From assembly GCA_023386675.1 (NCBI GenBank), contig JAEWJG010000281.1, forward strand, positions 1-5,038: DNA of 5,038 bases. The letters run 5' to 3'. Positions 1 to 4,893 of the stretch are shown piece by piece. Source of the stretch: Actinomycetes bacterium. Its GTDB lineage: Bacteria > Actinomycetota > Actinomycetes > Actinomycetales > Microbacteriaceae. Within the stretch, counting starts at the first letter, position 1, and every line of letters starts with the position of its first letter. The notes beneath the pieces were generated by a model that was given only the letters and a program-made list of their open reading frames with translations, did no database searches and was not told the DNA's origin. The translations under genes were made by a program, and so were the position numbers.

Positions 1-634
1 CCACCTCCGCCAGCGTGGTCTCGGGGACGCGGGTGTGCGGGTCCGGCTCGGCGGGAAGCTCTGTGCCGGCGAACGGCTCGACCGCGGGGCCGGCGACGAC
101 CGGCTCGGCGGGCTGGACCGCGGCTGCCGTCTCGGCGACCACCGCCTCCACCGGTCCCGTGTCGCGCTCGCGTTTGGGTGGCGCCGCCGCGGTCGCGCCG
201 ACATCCTCCGCGAGCTCGGCCGCCGACCAGGCGAGCCCTGAGGCACGCACGATGCCGTCGACCAGCGGCAGGGTCTCTGAACCAGTGCGCTCGCCCAGCG
301 CCGCGGCGTCCGCCCCGACGAGCTGCGTCTCCACCCAGGAGGACACGCCGGTCGCCCGCACGTCCCGCTCGCGACCGTGCTCGGTCACCGTCGCGGATGC
401 GGTCCCGCGCACGGCGAGAAGCACCGTGTCGGCGGAGGCGTCCAGCAGAGCGAAGGAGGGCGTGCGGCTCAGCCCGCGCGCGACCAGCGCATCCAGTGTC
501 TCGGAGAAGCCCGCGCGGACCGCTTCGAACAGCGCCCGAAGCCGGCCCGCGTCCGCCTCGGCAACGAGCAGCGCGCGTCCACCGCCCGCCACGACCGCCC
601 ACTCCCCTGCTGCCGTCTGCTGAACCTCGAACAC
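1..634 (-). CDS. Partial protein, probable N-terminal half of an FHA-domain protein
   Basis: The frame is open from a GTG at 634 through the left edge, giving 211 codons with no stop, so the C-terminus is missing. The start follows the phosphatase stop by 7 bases and has a GAGGGAG Shine-Dalgarno (645-651) 10 bases upstream. Residues 1-143 look like a compact globular region: it opens FEVQQTAAGEWAVV, has a helical stretch around 30-55 (LRALFEAVRAGF), a strand-rich part around 58-95, and VSSWVE near 97-102. From about residue 145 it becomes a Pro/Ala/Val/Glu-rich linker (repeats like AEPVVAGPAVEP). This arrangement, directly after a PP2C gene, fits actinobacterial FHA proteins with a low-complexity linker before a C-terminal phosphothreonine-binding FHA domain. 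The FHA domain itself would lie outside the window, so that identity is inference. That the frame is coding is well supported by GC-rich third positions and tight operon spacing. Confidence 0.7.
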   Translation of the reverse strand, partial: MFEVQQTAAGEWAVVAGGGRALLVAEADAGRLRALFEAVRAGFSETLDALVARGLSRTPSFALLDASADTVLLAVRGTASATVTEHGRERDVRATGVSSWVETQLVGADAAALGERTGSETLPLVDGIVRASGLAWSAAELAEDVGATAAAPPKRERDTGPVEAVVAETAAAVQPAEPVVAGPAVEPFAGTELPAEPDPHTRVPETTLAEV

Positions 635-641
635 GGAAGAC

Positions 642-1460
642 CTACTCCCTCGGCTGCGTGTCTTCGAGCTCGCGGCCGCCTGCGCCGTCCACGCGATCGC
701 GCGTGTCGACGGGAGCCGGAGCATCCTCCCCGGTCACCGATTCAACCACGATCACGGTGATGTTGTCGTGGCCGCCCGCCGCGTTCGCCGCGGTCACCAG
801 CGCCGCCGCGGGATCGGCCGGCCCTTCGGCCAGGATCGCCGCGATGCGCTGATCGTCCAGCTCACGCGTGAGCCCGTCGGAGCAGATCAGGAAGATCTGC
901 CGCCCCACCTCCGGGATGAGGGCGCTGTCGGTGTCGACGAAGTCCTCCGCGCCGAGCGCCCGCGTGATGACGTTCCGCTCGGGATGAACGGCGGCCTGCG
1001 CCTCGGTGATGAGCCCGGCGTCCACCAGCTCCTGCACGGCCGAGTGGTCGACGGTCAGCTGGCGGAGCGCGCGGCCGTCCCAGCTGTAGACGCGCGAGTC
1101 GCCGACGTTGACGACCATCCACTGCTCGGCCGCCAGCTCGGGCACGCGCACCCGCACGACGCCCGTGAGGGTCGTACCCGCGACGGCGGCGCCGGACTCG
1201 TCGGCGCCGGATAGCGCCCGGACCGCCGCGTTGGCCTCGTCGATGGCGCGGATGACCTCGTCGGGCGTCGGGCGCGTCCCCGGCTGGAGGGTGCGCGCCA
1301 GGCTCTCGACAGCGGTGCTGCTCGCCAGGTCGCCGCGCGCGTGGCCGCCCATGCCGTCGGCGACGACGAACACCGGGTCCTGCGCCAGGGCGCTGTCCTC
1401 GTTGACGTGCCGGACCGCACCCGTGTCGCTGCGAACGCTCACGCCAACGAGAGAGCTCAT
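642..1460 (-). CDS. PP2C-type (PPM family) serine/threonine protein phosphatase
   Basis: This 272-residue cytosolic protein has all the hallmark PP2C motifs: RHVNED at 17-22, the metal-binding ADGMGGH at 34-40, GTTLTG at 95-100, VNVGDSRVY at 117-125, DHS at 138-140, the SDGL motif at 194-197 and GGHDNITV at 229-236. The aspartates expected to hold the binuclear metal centre (D22, D35, D195, D232) are present, so the enzyme should be active. The family dephosphorylates phospho-Ser/Thr using Mn2+ or Mg2+ and in actinobacteria usually opposes PknA/PknB-type kinases. The length is that of a bare catalytic domain plus a short acidic tail (244-272), with no membrane segment, unlike mycobacterial PstP. 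The start is well fixed: ATG at 1460, AGGAGG at 1471-1476, and an ATGA overlap with the terC-like stop, which implies translational coupling. The downstream gene begins 7 bases after its TAG. Confidence 0.95.
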   Translation of the reverse strand: MSSLVGVSVRSDTGAVRHVNEDSALAQDPVFVVADGMGGHARGDLASSTAVESLARTLQPGTRPTPDEVIRAIDEANAAVRALSGADESGAAVAGTTLTGVVRVRVPELAAEQWMVVNVGDSRVYSWDGRALRQLTVDHSAVQELVDAGLITEAQAAVHPERNVITRALGAEDFVDTDSALIPEVGRQIFLICSDGLTRELDDQRIAAILAEGPADPAAALVTAANAAGGHDNITVIVVESVTGEDAPAPVDTRDRVDGAGGRELEDTQPRE

Positions 1461-2524
1461 GTGCGGGGGTCCTCCTGGATGCCGTCGACGGCCGCGTTCC
1501 CGGTCTCGTCCTCTTCGGTGCCGTCGCCATGGATGGCTTCGGCGACGGTGGTGCCGCTCATCCGCAGCTTCACCAGACTTGCAATCGTAGCGACAAGCAT
1601 CGCACCGACGATCACCGCGAGCGAGGTCCACGTGCTGATGTCGGGCGCCCACTCGATGTGCTGACCGCCGTTGACGAACGGAAGCTCGTTCTCGTGCATC
1701 GCGTGGAAGATCAGCTTCACGCCGATGAACGCGAGGATGAAGGCGATCCCGTACTTGAGGTACACCAGCTTGTCCAGCAGGTGCCCGAGCAGGAAGTACA
1801 GCTGCCGCAGGCCCATGAGCGCGAACACGTTCGCGGTGAAGACGATGAACGGGCTCTGCGTGATGCCGAAGATCGCCGGAATGGAGTCGAGCGCGAAGAG
1901 CAGGTCGGTCGTGCCGAGCGCGAGGAACACGATGATCAGCGGCGTGAACATCCGGCGTCCGCTGACGGTGGTGCGCAGCTTGTTGCCCTCGTACTGGTTC
2001 GAGACCTTGAGGTGGCGCCGCGCGAACCTGATGAACCAGGAGTCCTCCTCGCCCTCGTCGTCGTGGGAGCGGAACGCCTGGTTGAACGCCGTCCAAAGCA
2101 GGAACGCGCCGAACAGGTAGAAGATCGCGCTGAAGCTCGCGATGAGGCCCGCGCCCAGGAGGATGAAGACCCCGCGGAACACCAGGGCCAGGATGATGCC
2201 CACCATGAGCACCTCCTGCTGATACTTCCTGGGCACCTGAAACCTGGCCATGATGATGACGAACACGAACAGGTTGTCGATGCTCAGGCTGTACTCGGTC
2301 AGCCAGCCCGCGAGGAACTGCCCGGCGTGCTCCGCATCCCCGATCAGCAGCATCAGCAGCGCGAACACGAGCGCGAGCGCGACGTAGAAGCCGACCCAGA
2401 GGGCGGACTCCCTCGCGCTCGGGATGTGCGGACGCTTGAAGATGATCAGGAGATCGAACGCGAGGACGGCGAGGAGGACGACGAACGAGCCGATCTCGAA
2501 CCAGAGGGGCAGGGCGTTGTTCAC
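1457..2524 (-). CDS. TerC/Alx-family integral membrane metal (probably Mn2+) transporter
   Basis: The 355-residue product is polytopic, with hydrophobic segments near 9-29, 41-61, 69-93, 105-128, 131-150, 193-217, 225-246, 255-276 and 299-320. The two family signatures are visible: EYSLSIDN at 77-84 and DLLFALDSIPA at 207-217, whose acidic and Asn residues are the proposed metal ligands. An Asp/Glu-rich loop (154-161) and an acidic tail (333-352) are probably cytoplasmic. Known relatives are E. coli Alx (Mn2+ export) and B. subtilis YkoY/MeeY (Mn2+ delivery to secreted proteins). Tellurite resistance, the origin of the TerC name, need not apply. I chose GTG at 2524 because the family begins with a short N-terminus, GAAAGG (2531-2536) lies 6 bases upstream, and the in-frame extension above it is riboswitch sequence. 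The riboswitch in its leader supports a manganese role. Its stop overlaps the phosphatase start (ATGA). Confidence 0.93.
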   Translation of the reverse strand: MNNALPLWFEIGSFVVLLAVLAFDLLIIFKRPHIPSARESALWVGFYVALALVFALLMLLIGDAEHAGQFLAGWLTEYSLSIDNLFVFVIIMARFQVPRKYQQEVLMVGIILALVFRGVFILLGAGLIASFSAIFYLFGAFLLWTAFNQAFRSHDDEGEEDSWFIRFARRHLKVSNQYEGNKLRTTVSGRRMFTPLIIVFLALGTTDLLFALDSIPAIFGITQSPFIVFTANVFALMGLRQLYFLLGHLLDKLVYLKYGIAFILAFIGVKLIFHAMHENELPFVNGGQHIEWAPDISTWTSLAVIVGAMLVATIASLVKLRMSGTTVAEAIHGDGTEEDETGNAAVDGIQEDPRT

Positions 2525-2531
2525 GGGGAAC

Positions 2532-2561
2532 CTTTCGAAGGGCGTGCGGCATGGCCGAAAG
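2532..2561 (-). promoter_or_regulatory. Possible Shine-Dalgarno sequestering hairpin of the riboswitch expression platform
   Basis: On the minus strand CTTTCG (2556-2561) is the 3' side of the riboswitch closing helix P1. It is also perfectly complementary to CGAAAG (2532-2537), which contains most of the terC Shine-Dalgarno GAAAGG (2531-2536). The loop between them is 18 bases. The two pairings exclude each other. In the ligand-bound form P1 would hold CTTTCG and free the ribosome site; without ligand the hairpin would mask it. No oligo-U terminator lies between aptamer and gene, which also favours translational control. The complementarity is seen; the switching is inferred. Six base pairs alone are modest evidence. 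Confidence 0.5.
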
Positions 2562-2678
2562 TCTCTCCCGCACCGTGAGGTGCCGCTGCGCCCGGGTCCG
2601 CCGACATGGGGGGCCGTGATGACGTGCGCAGCTGCCGGACCCTGTGGGCCGACCGGGATACTCCCCTTCGCTCCGGCC
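2553..2678 (-). ncRNA. yybP-ykoY manganese riboswitch in the terC-like leader
   Basis: Reading the minus strand, the leader has the conserved pieces of this riboswitch class in order. GAAGGGGAGTATCCC (2655-2669) comes first. A perfect 7-bp helix GCTGCGC/GCGCAGC then encloses CGTCATCACGG, and GGACCCGGG closes that arm. Next is a short hairpin GCACC-TCAC-GGTGC, and the diagnostic GGGAGAGAC (2561-2569) follows. The ends can pair (GGCCG plus GAAG with CTTTCGGCC, 2553-2561) to form P1, closing the four-way core. The class binds Mn2+ and typically switches on Mn2+ exporters of the TerC/Alx and P-type families, so the downstream gene is exactly the expected partner. The gene start is 28 bases beyond the 3' end. 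If the TACTAT at 2679-2684 is the -10 box, transcription would begin near 2672 and the outer GGCCG part of P1 would be absent, so the 5' limit is uncertain. Confidence 0.87.
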
Positions 2679-2684
2679 ATAGTA
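2679..2684 (-). promoter_or_regulatory. Candidate -10 element for the riboswitch-terC-phosphatase operon
   Basis: TACTAT on the minus strand fits the actinobacterial TANNNT -10 pattern and sits immediately upstream of the riboswitch, with an A at 2672 in a suitable start position. I see no good -35 hexamer at 16-19 bases spacing, where the sequence is GC-only. The position is what makes it plausible; the motif alone is weak. Confidence 0.35.
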
Positions 2685-2714
2685 GTAGCCCGCGGGGCGC
2701 AGCGGGGCGCAGCG

Positions 2715-2720
2715 TACGGT
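2715..2720 (+). promoter_or_regulatory. Candidate -10 element for a leaderless KTSC-protein transcript
   Basis: TACGGT matches TANNNT and ends 6 bases before the GTG at 2727, so transcription would begin at or next to the start codon. Leaderless GTG messages are common in actinobacteria, and no convincing Shine-Dalgarno precedes this GTG, which fits. No -35 box is recognisable, so confidence is low. Confidence 0.3.
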
Positions 2721-2726
2721 GACGCT

Positions 2727-2954
2727 GTGGAACGGGTGGGGTTCGAGAGCACGGTGATCGCGTCGGCGGGCTACGACCACGGACAGCGCGTGCTCGAGGT
2801 GCAGTTCACGTCGGGGACGGTGTACCGGTACTTCCTCGTGCCCGCCCGGGTGTGGCGGGAGTTGCGCGCGGCGGAGTCGGCGGGTGGCTACTTTGGTGCG
2901 GCGATCCGCGGGCGGTACCCGGAGGAGTGGATACCGGAAGGCGGGATGCGGTGA
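2727..2954 (+). CDS. Small KTSC-domain protein
   Basis: The 75-residue product is a stand-alone KTSC domain. The pattern is seen in order: ESTVIASAGYD at 7-17, LEVQFTSGTVY at 23-33, the central YRY motif at 33-35, VP at 38-39, the helix WRELRAAESAGGYF at 43-56 and IRGRYP at 60-65. The domain is named after its occurrence at the C-terminus of some lysyl-tRNA synthetases. It also occurs alone in bacteria, where its function is unknown; RNA binding has been suggested. The length is normal for single-domain members. I chose GTG 2727 because homology begins within the first few residues and everything upstream in frame lies in the antisense of the riboswitch. A second GTG at 2736 would cost three residues and cannot be excluded. 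It diverges from the terC operon, so the two 5' regions overlap or abut. Confidence 0.85.
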   Translation: MERVGFESTVIASAGYDHGQRVLEVQFTSGTVYRYFLVPARVWRELRAAESAGGYFGAAIRGRYPEEWIPEGGMR

Positions 2955-2983
2955 GGCCGGTCCGTTCAGCGTAAGAGAGCAAC

Positions 2984-3025
2984 AAAAAAGCCCGCTCCCG
3001 GCGCATTTCTGCGAGGGAGCGGGCT
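2984..3025 (-). terminator. Rho-independent terminator behind the tRNA-Glu fragment
   Basis: A perfect 11-bp inverted repeat (2989-2999 with 3015-3025) flanks a 15-base loop that itself contains CGCA/TGCG. On the minus strand it is followed by six T residues (2984-2989), then G and TT. The plus-strand exit has no T-run, so it works mainly leftward. It begins 2 bases after the tRNA CCA, as expected for the native tRNA-Glu terminator, and would also shield the KTSC gene end from incoming transcription. Confidence 0.92.
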
Positions 3026-3027
3026 GT

Positions 3028-3075
3028 TGGTGACCCCAGCGGGATTTGAACCCGCGTTACCGCCGTGAGAGGGCG
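3028..3075 (-). tRNA. 3' fragment of tRNA-Glu(CTC), probable attachment site of an integrated element
   Basis: On the minus strand this 48-base piece carries four of the five bases of the 5' anticodon strand (CGCC), the anticodon loop CTCTCAC with anticodon CTC (reads GAG, Glu), and the 3' strand GGCGG. The variable loop TAAC follows, then a T-arm GCGGG-TTCAAAT-CCCGC with a canonical loop, the acceptor 3' strand TGGGGTC, discriminator A and encoded CCA. Every part matches bacterial tRNA-Glu. The D-arm and proper 5' region are missing: upstream of CGCC stands only GGCCCCTTT. Its own terminator is still attached on the CCA side. Fragments starting in the anticodon arm and ending at the CCA are typical attR-type scars left when an element recombines into a tRNA 3' half. 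The intact tRNA-Glu is expected at the other end of the element. Confidence 0.85.
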
Positions 3076-3105
3076 AAAGGGGCCACGGGATTTGGCGCCT
3101 ATTGG

Positions 3106-3130
3106 CCCGCGATCCCAGCAAATTCGCGGG
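3106..3130. repeat. Inverted repeat next to the att site
   Basis: CCCGCG (3106-3111) and CGCGGG (3125-3130) are perfect inverted copies around a 13-base AT-containing spacer, 31 bases inside the presumed element boundary. The right half is part of a copy of the CGGGATTTG motif also seen at 3040-3048 and 3086-3094. It could be a protein-binding site or a chance pairing in GC-rich DNA. Confidence 0.3.
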
Positions 3131-3179
3131 ATTTGAGATCACCCGAAATGACGTAAATCACACGAATCCTCATGCGGTT

Positions 3180-3201
3180 GTTGCCATTTCGTTGCCATTT
3201 T
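3180..3201 (+). repeat. Two tandem 11-bp direct repeats, possible arm-type integrase or excisionase sites
   Basis: GTTGCCATTTC (3180-3190) is followed directly by GTTGCCATTTT (3191-3201): ten of eleven positions are identical and the period is about one helical turn. They lie about 105 bases inside the tRNA boundary in a locally AT-rich stretch. Tandem short direct repeats at this distance from a tRNA core are characteristic of arm-type binding sites of tyrosine integrases or of excisionase sites. The repeat is seen directly; the function is inferred. Confidence 0.5.
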
Positions 3202-3213
3202 CATTACCGGCCC

Positions 3214-3230
3214 ACCCGGGCACGCCGGGT
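3214..3230. repeat. Short hairpin downstream of the lysine-free protein gene
   Basis: ACCCGG (3214-3219) and CCGGGT (3225-3230) form a perfect 6-bp stem with a 5-base loop, 38 bases past the stop of the minus-strand gene ending at 3268. There is no T-run on either side, so it is at best a weak terminator or RNA-stabilising stem. Confidence 0.3.
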
Positions 3231-3267
3231 AACGCCGCGCATGCTGACGACGGCGGTGTCTGGCAAG

Positions 3268-3762
3268 CTAGCCGCGACCGATGTAGGTTTCGCCAATCTC
3301 GATCGCTAACCCGGGATCGAACCCGGCGGTCAGGTCGTATTCGATACCTTCATCGACCCGCCCGTCGGTGATGGATACGATCCCGACGTCGCCTCCTCTG
3401 CGGAGCCGCGTATAGCGAATCGGCCCGAAGTCGGCCAGGAGATCTGGGAGCGATGCAATCTCCCGATGCAACTCGACCCACCAGTCTTCGGGGGTCCTTA
3501 CGGTCCGCGGCGGCGGAAAGGTCCTTTCCAGTCCGCGACCACCTCTGAATTCTGCGAACGCTGCTACCGGGTCGGCGCGGACGCTCCATGAGAAACCTCC
3601 ATGGTCTGGCCACGTTATTCGGATGTGCTCGCCGTCTGACCCATCGAAGTCCTCCGCGGTCCACCCTGAATGCCCATGACCCAACTCCAGAACGCAGAGC
3701 TGCCAGAGCCACGAACCGAACGCGCGGTTCCATTCCAGCGGTTCAAGAGAACTATTTAGCAA
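3268..3762 (-). CDS. Unrecognised lysine-free, tryptophan-rich small protein
   Basis: I do not recognise this 164-residue protein. The start is TTG at 3762, chosen because GAAGGA (3769-3774) lies 6 bases upstream, a near-ideal spacing, and no earlier in-frame start is better. The sequence contains no lysine and eight tryptophans, including WLW at 18-20 and an adjacent pair in the second half. It is acidic overall, with no signal peptide and no membrane segment, so it should be cytosolic. The N-terminal 30 residues (LEWNRAFGSWLW, LCVLELGHGHSGW) and a PDHGGFSWSV stretch around 55 look structured. A Pro-rich turn (FPPPRTVRTPEDWW) precedes a helix and a C-terminal beta-type region. Small acidic Trp-rich orphan proteins in accessory DNA are often immunity-like or antitoxin-like, but no toxin partner is visible and I do not assign that role. 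Codon use is more mixed than in the left-hand operon, consistent with transfer. Confidence 0.75.
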   Translation of the reverse strand: MLNSSLEPLEWNRAFGSWLWQLCVLELGHGHSGWTAEDFDGSDGEHIRITWPDHGGFSWSVRADPVAAFAEFRGGRGLERTFPPPRTVRTPEDWWVELHREIASLPDLLADFGPIRYTRLRRGGDVGIVSITDGRVDEGIEYDLTAGFDPGLAIEIGETYIGRG

Positions 3763-3817
3763 GGTTGGTCCTTCGATCCGTGCGCTAGCGCCGTTGGCCG
3801 AACAGTACGCGGAGCCG

Positions 3818-3831
3818 GTCCGCCCGCGGAC
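3818..3831. promoter_or_regulatory. Short palindrome upstream of the lysine-free protein gene, possible operator
   Basis: GTCCGC and GCGGAC are perfect inverted copies separated by CC, 56 bases upstream of the TTG start and just upstream of a TANNNT-like TACTGT (3802-3807, minus strand). The position suits an operator, but six-base GC palindromes are frequent in DNA of this composition. Confidence 0.2.
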
Positions 3832-4012
3832 GCGTCTGCCCTTTCACAACTCTTCGCATTGAGAGCCTACGGATACAGCACCCAAGGCCCGCAAGGAGAG
3901 CTTTGCGCCGGCAATCATGGTCGAAGCACCTGATGCCATGCGCGCGGGCGATAGTGTCGCGCAAACCACTTCACAAAGACAGATTCCTGGTGCGCCCCGA
4001 CGCCTGATGATG

Positions 4013-4097
4013 GCGCGTTGAGTGACCGTGTCAAGGGCGCTGCGCGTCGCTCCGCGATGCAGCGGAGCTGCACCCTTGACTCGGTCGCTCACCGCGC
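4013..4097. repeat. Large imperfect palindrome, possible interspersed repeat element
   Basis: The left arm 4013-4043 and the reverse complement of 4067-4097 agree at 26 of 31 positions, including an uninterrupted GTCAAGGG core and GACCG and TGAG blocks. One of the five differences is still a G-T pair in RNA. Inside lies a perfect 7-bp stem GCTCCGC/GCGGAGC (4049-4055, 4062-4068) with loop GATGCA. No T-run follows on either side, so it is not a typical intrinsic terminator. It starts 62 bases downstream of the membrane-protein gene stop (minus strand). Its size and arm symmetry resemble REP/BIME-like or MITE-like palindromic units, but a single copy in the window cannot prove repetition. Confidence 0.65.
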
Positions 4098-4158
4098 GAC
4101 GATGCCTTGGGCGGGGCGGGCCACATGGTCGATCTATTACAACCTCGCGAGCCGCGGC

Positions 4159-4893
4159 TTAACTCTTTGCGAGCGATCGATCGTTTGCGAGGTCGATCAG
4201 CGTGTCCAGTCGAGCGAAGTCGGTGAACAGCATGAGAGATGACACCAGGATCAACGCAACTCCCAGTGGCGACCCGGCTGTCAGGTAGCCGAAGAGCAAG
4301 AGACCAATGTAAAGAACGAACTGCCAGCCGCGGCGGAGGTATAACGCGTGAACGCCGAGCATCCCCGCGACACCGAACATGATCGCGGCGGACTTGAATC
4401 GTCTCCGCCGCACACTGGGCGCGGGAGTATTGGGAACTACTAGCGCGGGGGTGCGCGGCAAGAGCCACCCAAGAATCGCAGCGACAAAGAATCCGGCAGC
4501 GGACACGGCGTTGACCCACCGCAGGACTTCCGGCCCTGGTTGGAAGAGCAGGGCGAAATTGAACAGCGCGACAACCGTCAGGAGGATGCGGCCGAGGATC
4601 CTGCCCCGGATGGCACCACGAAGCGCAAAGAACGGCAAGACGACGTAGATGCCCCAACCGGGCGCGCCGACGAGGAGCGAAAAAACCGCGGCGGGTCCGA
4701 AGCCGTGCGCGAATGCCAGCGTCTTCATGGCATTCAACGCCGCCGCGCCCACCTGGGTGGCCGAAATCACTGCCGCGATCCCGCCGGCGATGACAAAGAT
4801 CGAGAAACCGTTCGGTCGGGCAGTCGACACGACCCCGAAGGGTCTGAGGCTCGCAATTGCGGTTCGCCTGGCGACCTGGGACGCGCCGCTCAT
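4159..4893 (-). CDS. Polytopic membrane protein with a TM2-domain-like C-terminus
   Basis: The 244-residue product is hydrophobic throughout, with likely membrane segments near 30-55, 67-90, 100-118, 125-145, 168-187, 189-204 and 208-224. An arginine-rich cytosolic loop (RRRR at 162-165) separates the first four from the rest. The C-terminal part (about 166-236) resembles a TM2 domain. A small-residue helix ending GMLGVHALYLRRGW (177-190) is like the family's Gly-Ala-His-x-Phe-Tyr turn, a second helix follows, and the closing DFARLDTLIDLAN (225-237) is like the D-L-F-x-x-x-x-L-V-x-x-x-N ending. This resemblance is by eye and key family residues are only partly kept. Role unknown. The ATG at 4893 is preceded by a weak AGG about 8 bases upstream; the next in-frame ATG (codon 56) would cut off the first helix, so 4893 is preferred. 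Composition is less GC-rich than in the terC operon. Confidence 0.75.
   Translation of the reverse strand: MSGASQVARRTAIASLRPFGVVSTARPNGFSIFVIAGGIAAVISATQVGAAALNAMKTLAFAHGFGPAAVFSLLVGAPGWGIYVVLPFFALRGAIRGRILGRILLTVVALFNFALLFQPGPEVLRWVNAVSAAGFFVAAILGWLLPRTPALVVPNTPAPSVRRRRFKSAAIMFGVAGMLGVHALYLRRGWQFVLYIGLLLFGYLTAGSPLGVALILVSSLMLFTDFARLDTLIDLANDRSLAKS

Larger units (their letters stand above)
3763..4158. other. Intergenic region, no supported gene
   Basis: Nothing here reads as a convincing gene. The right half holds a large imperfect palindrome (4013-4097). The left half is the presumed upstream region of the gene starting at 3762. It contains TACTGT on the minus strand (3802-3807), which fits a TANNNT -10 box, and a short perfect palindrome GTCCGC-CC-GCGGAC (3818-3831) about where a -35 box or operator would lie. 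The open frames that begin inside the palindrome on both strands start with the same residues because the repeat arms mirror each other, which marks them as artefacts. Confidence 0.6.

Noticed and set aside
1529..2578. A 349-codon plus-strand frame opposite the transporter gene
   Set aside because: The product is almost entirely Glu/Asp/Arg/His low complexity, the typical antisense shadow of a hydrophobic membrane-protein gene in high-GC DNA.
642..2780. A 712-codon minus-strand frame running through the riboswitch, terC-like gene and phosphatase
   Set aside because: Only its last 272 codons are a real gene (the phosphatase). The upstream part is the out-of-frame reading of the transporter gene, rich in Arg/Ala/His, and crosses the riboswitch.
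3308..3327. A T-arm-like string (GGGTTCGATCCC on the minus strand) that might be another tRNA piece
   Set aside because: It lies in the coding frame of the lysine-free protein (GFDPGL), pairs only two bases around a 7-base T-loop, and has no acceptor or anticodon arm around it.
4013..4097. Reading the palindrome as an integron attC site
   Set aside because: No GTTRRRY/RYYYAAC core sites are present at the ends, and no gene-cassette arrangement surrounds it.
3844..4242. Two small frames on opposite strands (3844-4092 minus, 4018-4242 plus) that both begin MSDRVKGAA
   Set aside because: The shared start comes from the mirrored arms of the palindrome at 4013-4097. They have no ribosome site or coding composition and extend into unrelated sequence.
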